A stretch of 13,866 bases of DNA from DASUZD01 sp036377055 (GTDB lineage Bacteria; Actinomycetota; Thermoleophilia; Gaiellales; Gaiellaceae), in contig DASUZD010000006.1 in assembly GCA_036377055.1 (NCBI GenBank), positions 1 to 13,866 of the forward strand, read 5' to 3'. The notes under the pieces were generated by a model. That model did no database searches. It had not been told where the DNA came from and worked only from the letters and a program-made list of their open reading frames with translations. Position numbers and translations under genes: made by a program. This document shows, piece by piece, positions 11,965 through 13,866 of this stretch (its first letter is position 1; every line of letters begins with the position of its first letter).

Positions 11965-13161
11965 ATGGCCAGGCTCGTGATCGTCGGCGGAGGTCTCGCC
12001 AGCGCGAAGGTCGTCCAGGCGTACCGCGAAGAAGGCGGCGCCGACGAGATCGCGCTCGTCTCTGCCGACTCGTACGTTCCGTACCATCGCCCGCCGCTCT
12101 CGAAGCGGTTCCTGCGCGGCGAGATCGAGGCGGACGGCACGTTCGTCGCGGAAGAAGACTTCTACCGGGACAACGACGTCGAGCTGCGGCTCGAGACGCA
12201 CGTCGAGCGCGTGGAGCCCGACGAGCGGCGGCTAGAGCTCGCGGGCGGCGAGCAGGTTCCGTACGACCGGCTCGTGCTCGCGACGGGCGCGACGCCGCGC
12301 ACGCTCGGCGTCCCCGGCGGGGACCTCGACGGCGTCTTCCAGCTGCGAACGCTCGCGAACTCGGCCGCGATCCGCGAGGCGGCCAGCTCGGCCCAAAGAG
12401 CCGTCGTCGTCGGCGGGAGCTTCATCGGCTCCGAGGTCGCCGCGTCTCTGCGCACGCTCGGCCTCGACGTGACGCTCGTCCACCGCGGCACCGGCATCTT
12501 CGACCTCCTTGGCTCGACCGACCTGTCCGACTACCTGAACGAGCTCTACCGGTCGCGCGGCGTCGAGCTCGTCTTCGGCGACTCGGTTGCGGAGTTCGTC
12601 GGCAACGGGAGCGTCACGCGCGTCCGCACGACGGGCGGCCGCAAGCTCGAGGCGGACCTCGCGGTCGAGGGCGTCGGCGTATCGCTCAACCTCGGCCTGC
12701 TCGACAGCACGGGCGTCGAGATCGGCGACGGCGTGATCGTGGACGAGCGGTACGTGACCTCCGCGCCCGAGGTCTACGCCGCAGGCGACATCGCGAACTA
12801 CCCGGACCCGATCGCCGAACGGCGACGACGGATCGAGCACTGGTCGAACGCGAACACCACCGGCACGCGGCTCGGCACGATCCTCGCGGCCGGCGATCCC
12901 GGCCCGCTCCCGGTCGCGAGCTTCTTCTCCGAGGTCTTCGGCGCGAGCTTCCGCGTCTTCGGCGACACGGTCGGCTACGCCGCGGTCGCCACGCGCGGGT
13001 CGTTCGACGACGGCAAGGCGGCCGTTCTCTACGCCGACGACGCGGGAACGCTCAGGGGCGCGCTTTCGTTCGGCCTCGAAAGCGAGGAGGAGGACGAGCT
13101 GAAGGTACTGATCGAGCGGCGGGCGCCGGCCGCCGACGTGCCGGGGTTCGGGCCGCAGTGA
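11965..13161 (+). CDS. FAD/NAD(P)-dependent reductase, ferredoxin-reductase (BphA4) type
   Basis: This 398-residue protein has the two-dinucleotide-fold layout of BphA4/rubredoxin-reductase-like flavoenzymes, which pass electrons from NAD(P)H through FAD to a small iron-sulfur partner. The FAD loop is VIVGGGLASAK (5-15). RPPLSK (42-47) is the family signature contacting FAD, LVLATGATPR lies at about 104-112, the NAD(P) loop is VVGGSFIGSEVA (148-159), and VYAAGDIA is at 270-277. The C-terminal interface domain is present (about 300-390), but its usual WSDQY-type stretch reads FFSEVFGASFRVFGD. At the end of the second NAD(P)-binding strand the usual acidic residue is H173, followed by R174 (TLVHRG), which favours NADPH over NADH by analogy. 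No ferredoxin gene is adjacent. The gene is probably co-transcribed with the sugar kinase. Confidence 0.9.
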   Translation: MARLVIVGGGLASAKVVQAYREEGGADEIALVSADSYVPYHRPPLSKRFLRGEIEADGTFVAEEDFYRDNDVELRLETHVERVEPDERRLELAGGEQVPYDRLVLATGATPRTLGVPGGDLDGVFQLRTLANSAAIREAASSAQRAVVVGGSFIGSEVAASLRTLGLDVTLVHRGTGIFDLLGSTDLSDYLNELYRSRGVELVFGDSVAEFVGNGSVTRVRTTGGRKLEADLAVEGVGVSLNLGLLDSTGVEIGDGVIVDERYVTSAPEVYAAGDIANYPDPIAERRRRIEHWSNANTTGTRLGTILAAGDPGPLPVASFFSEVFGASFRVFGDTVGYAAVATRGSFDDGKAAVLYADDAGTLRGALSFGLESEEEDELKVLIERRAPAADVPGFGPQ

Positions 13162-13176
13162 GATAGGGCACAGGCG

Positions 13177-13182
13177 TATCGT
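13177..13182 (+). promoter_or_regulatory. Weak candidate -10 box TATCGT upstream of transketolase
   Basis: TATCGT lies in the 49-bp gap before the transketolase ATG, predicting a leader of about 22-23 nt that would include the GGGAG ribosome site (13202-13206, 4 nt before the ATG). No convincing -35 is seen, and read-through from the reductase gene is an alternative. Confidence 0.3.
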
Positions 13183-13210
13183 TGGCGGCAGGACGCGACC
13201 TGGGAGTGAC

Positions 13211-13866
13211 ATGAAAGACGGCGAGAAGGACATCCAGCAGCTCTCCATCGACACGATCCGGACGCTCGCGATGGACTCGGTTCAGACCGCGGGCGCGGGT
13301 CACCCGGGGACGGCGATGGCGCTCGCGCCGCTCGCGTACCTCCTCTACACGGAGGTCCTGCGCCACAGCCCGTCCCATCCGGACTGGCAGGATCGGGACC
13401 GCTTCGTCCTCTCCGCCGGACACGCCTGCATCCTCCAGTACGCCACGCTGCACCTGACCGGCTACAACCTCTCGCTCGAGGAGCTGAAGCGCTTCCGGCA
13501 GTGGCAGTCGATCACGCCGGGCCACCCCGAGCATTTCCTCACTCCAGGCGTCGAGACGACGACGGGACCGCTCGGGCAGGGCTTCGCGAACGGCGTCGGC
13601 ATGGGCATCGCGGAGCGCTTCCTCGCCGAGCGCTACAACCGGCCCGGCTGGGACGACGTCGTCGACCACCGCGTCTACGCGATCTGCTCGGACGGCGACC
13701 TGATGGAGGGCGTCTCGAACGAGGCCGCGTCGGTCGCCGGCCAGCTCGGGCTCGGGAAGCTCGTCTACTTCTACGACGACAACCACATCACGATCGACGG
13801 GACGACCTCGCTGTCGTTCAGCGTCGAGGACCGCGGCAAGCGGTTCGAGGCCCAGGGCTGGCACGT
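13211..13866 (+). CDS. tkt: Transketolase, N-terminal 218 residues (cut by window edge)
   Basis: This is the N-terminal thiamine-diphosphate-binding (PP) domain of transketolase, which moves two-carbon units between sugar phosphates in the pentose phosphate pathway. Visible landmarks are GHPG with H31, RDRFVLSAGHA (62-72), TPGHPE with H104, TTGPLGQGFANGVGM (117-131), and the ThDP/metal motif SDGDLMEGVSNEA (160-172) running to DDNHITIDG (189-197). All expected catalytic residues of this part are present. The ATG 13211-13213 is preceded by GGGAG. Members are usually about 620-690 residues, so roughly two thirds lie outside the window. The gene follows the reductase by 49 nt on the same strand. 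Transaldolase and oxidative pentose phosphate genes often follow in actinobacteria, but this cannot be seen here. Confidence 0.96.
   Translation, partial: MKDGEKDIQQLSIDTIRTLAMDSVQTAGAGHPGTAMALAPLAYLLYTEVLRHSPSHPDWQDRDRFVLSAGHACILQYATLHLTGYNLSLEELKRFRQWQSITPGHPEHFLTPGVETTTGPLGQGFANGVGMGIAERFLAERYNRPGWDDVVDHRVYAICSDGDLMEGVSNEAASVAGQLGLGKLVYFYDDNHITIDGTTSLSFSVEDRGKRFEAQGWH

Noticed and set aside
1..13866. CRISPR array, tRNA/rRNA, insertion sequence, prophage or defence island
   Set aside because: No regularly spaced repeats, cloverleaf-like sequences, transposase motifs or phage proteins were seen on either strand. The repeated 'gctcgag'-type words reflect codon use in Glu/Arg/Leu-rich genes.

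Overview
The window comes from a high-GC genome. Hand counts of sample lines give about 75-80% GC in the sensor-kinase gene and about 65% in the gene at 189-668. GTG starts are common, genes are packed with 4-nt overlaps, an ANTAR-type response regulator is present, and several starts have a TANNNT -10 hexamer directly upstream with no Shine-Dalgarno, which is the leaderless pattern known from Actinobacteria. An actinobacterium is the best guess, possibly a deep-branching Thermoleophilia-like lineage, but the placement is inference. There are 17 protein-coding genes, two of them cut by the window edges. I saw no rRNA, tRNA, CRISPR array, transposase or phage gene, and no stretch over 300 bases without a gene.

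Left part (1-1658, minus strand): the start of a small PRC-barrel-like protein (partial), a P-loop kinase-like ATPase of lower GC, and two tandem DUF2269-type membrane proteins joined by an ATGA overlap. Divergent from these, with 18 bp between the start codons, is a plus-strand signalling operon (1677-3978): a GAF-GAF-HisKA_2 sensor histidine kinase, a small cupin, and a receiver-ANTAR regulator. All three are linked by GTGA and ATGA overlaps. This resembles the PdtaS/PdtaR two-component antitermination system, with a cupin inserted between kinase and regulator.

Middle (3992-6971): convergent to that operon is a two-gene minus-strand envelope operon. It encodes a membrane-anchored protein with beta-propeller-like repeats and, overlapping it by ATGA, a small secreted Cys-rich protein with an H...S-x-G-C-I motif resembling YkuD/DUF2778 L,D-transpeptidases. 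Divergent from it is a stand-alone ClpS-type N-degron adaptor gene, which faces a coiled-coil protein gene.

Right-middle (6309-10451, minus strand): in order of transcription, a PPOX-fold flavin-binding protein, an ABC-F ATPase, an M20 peptidase that appears to start at a CTG inside the ABC-F stop region, and the coiled-coil protein. The 141-bp divergent gap at 10452-10592 holds a perfect 30-bp palindrome plus a directly repeated half-site. It is the best operator candidate in the window.

Right end (10593-13866, plus strand): an FGGY sugar kinase (gluconokinase-like), a BphA4-type FAD/NAD(P)-dependent reductase, and the N-terminal third of transketolase. The kinase and transketolase suggest feeding of a sugar or gluconate into the pentose phosphate pathway. 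The role of the reductase beside them is unclear.
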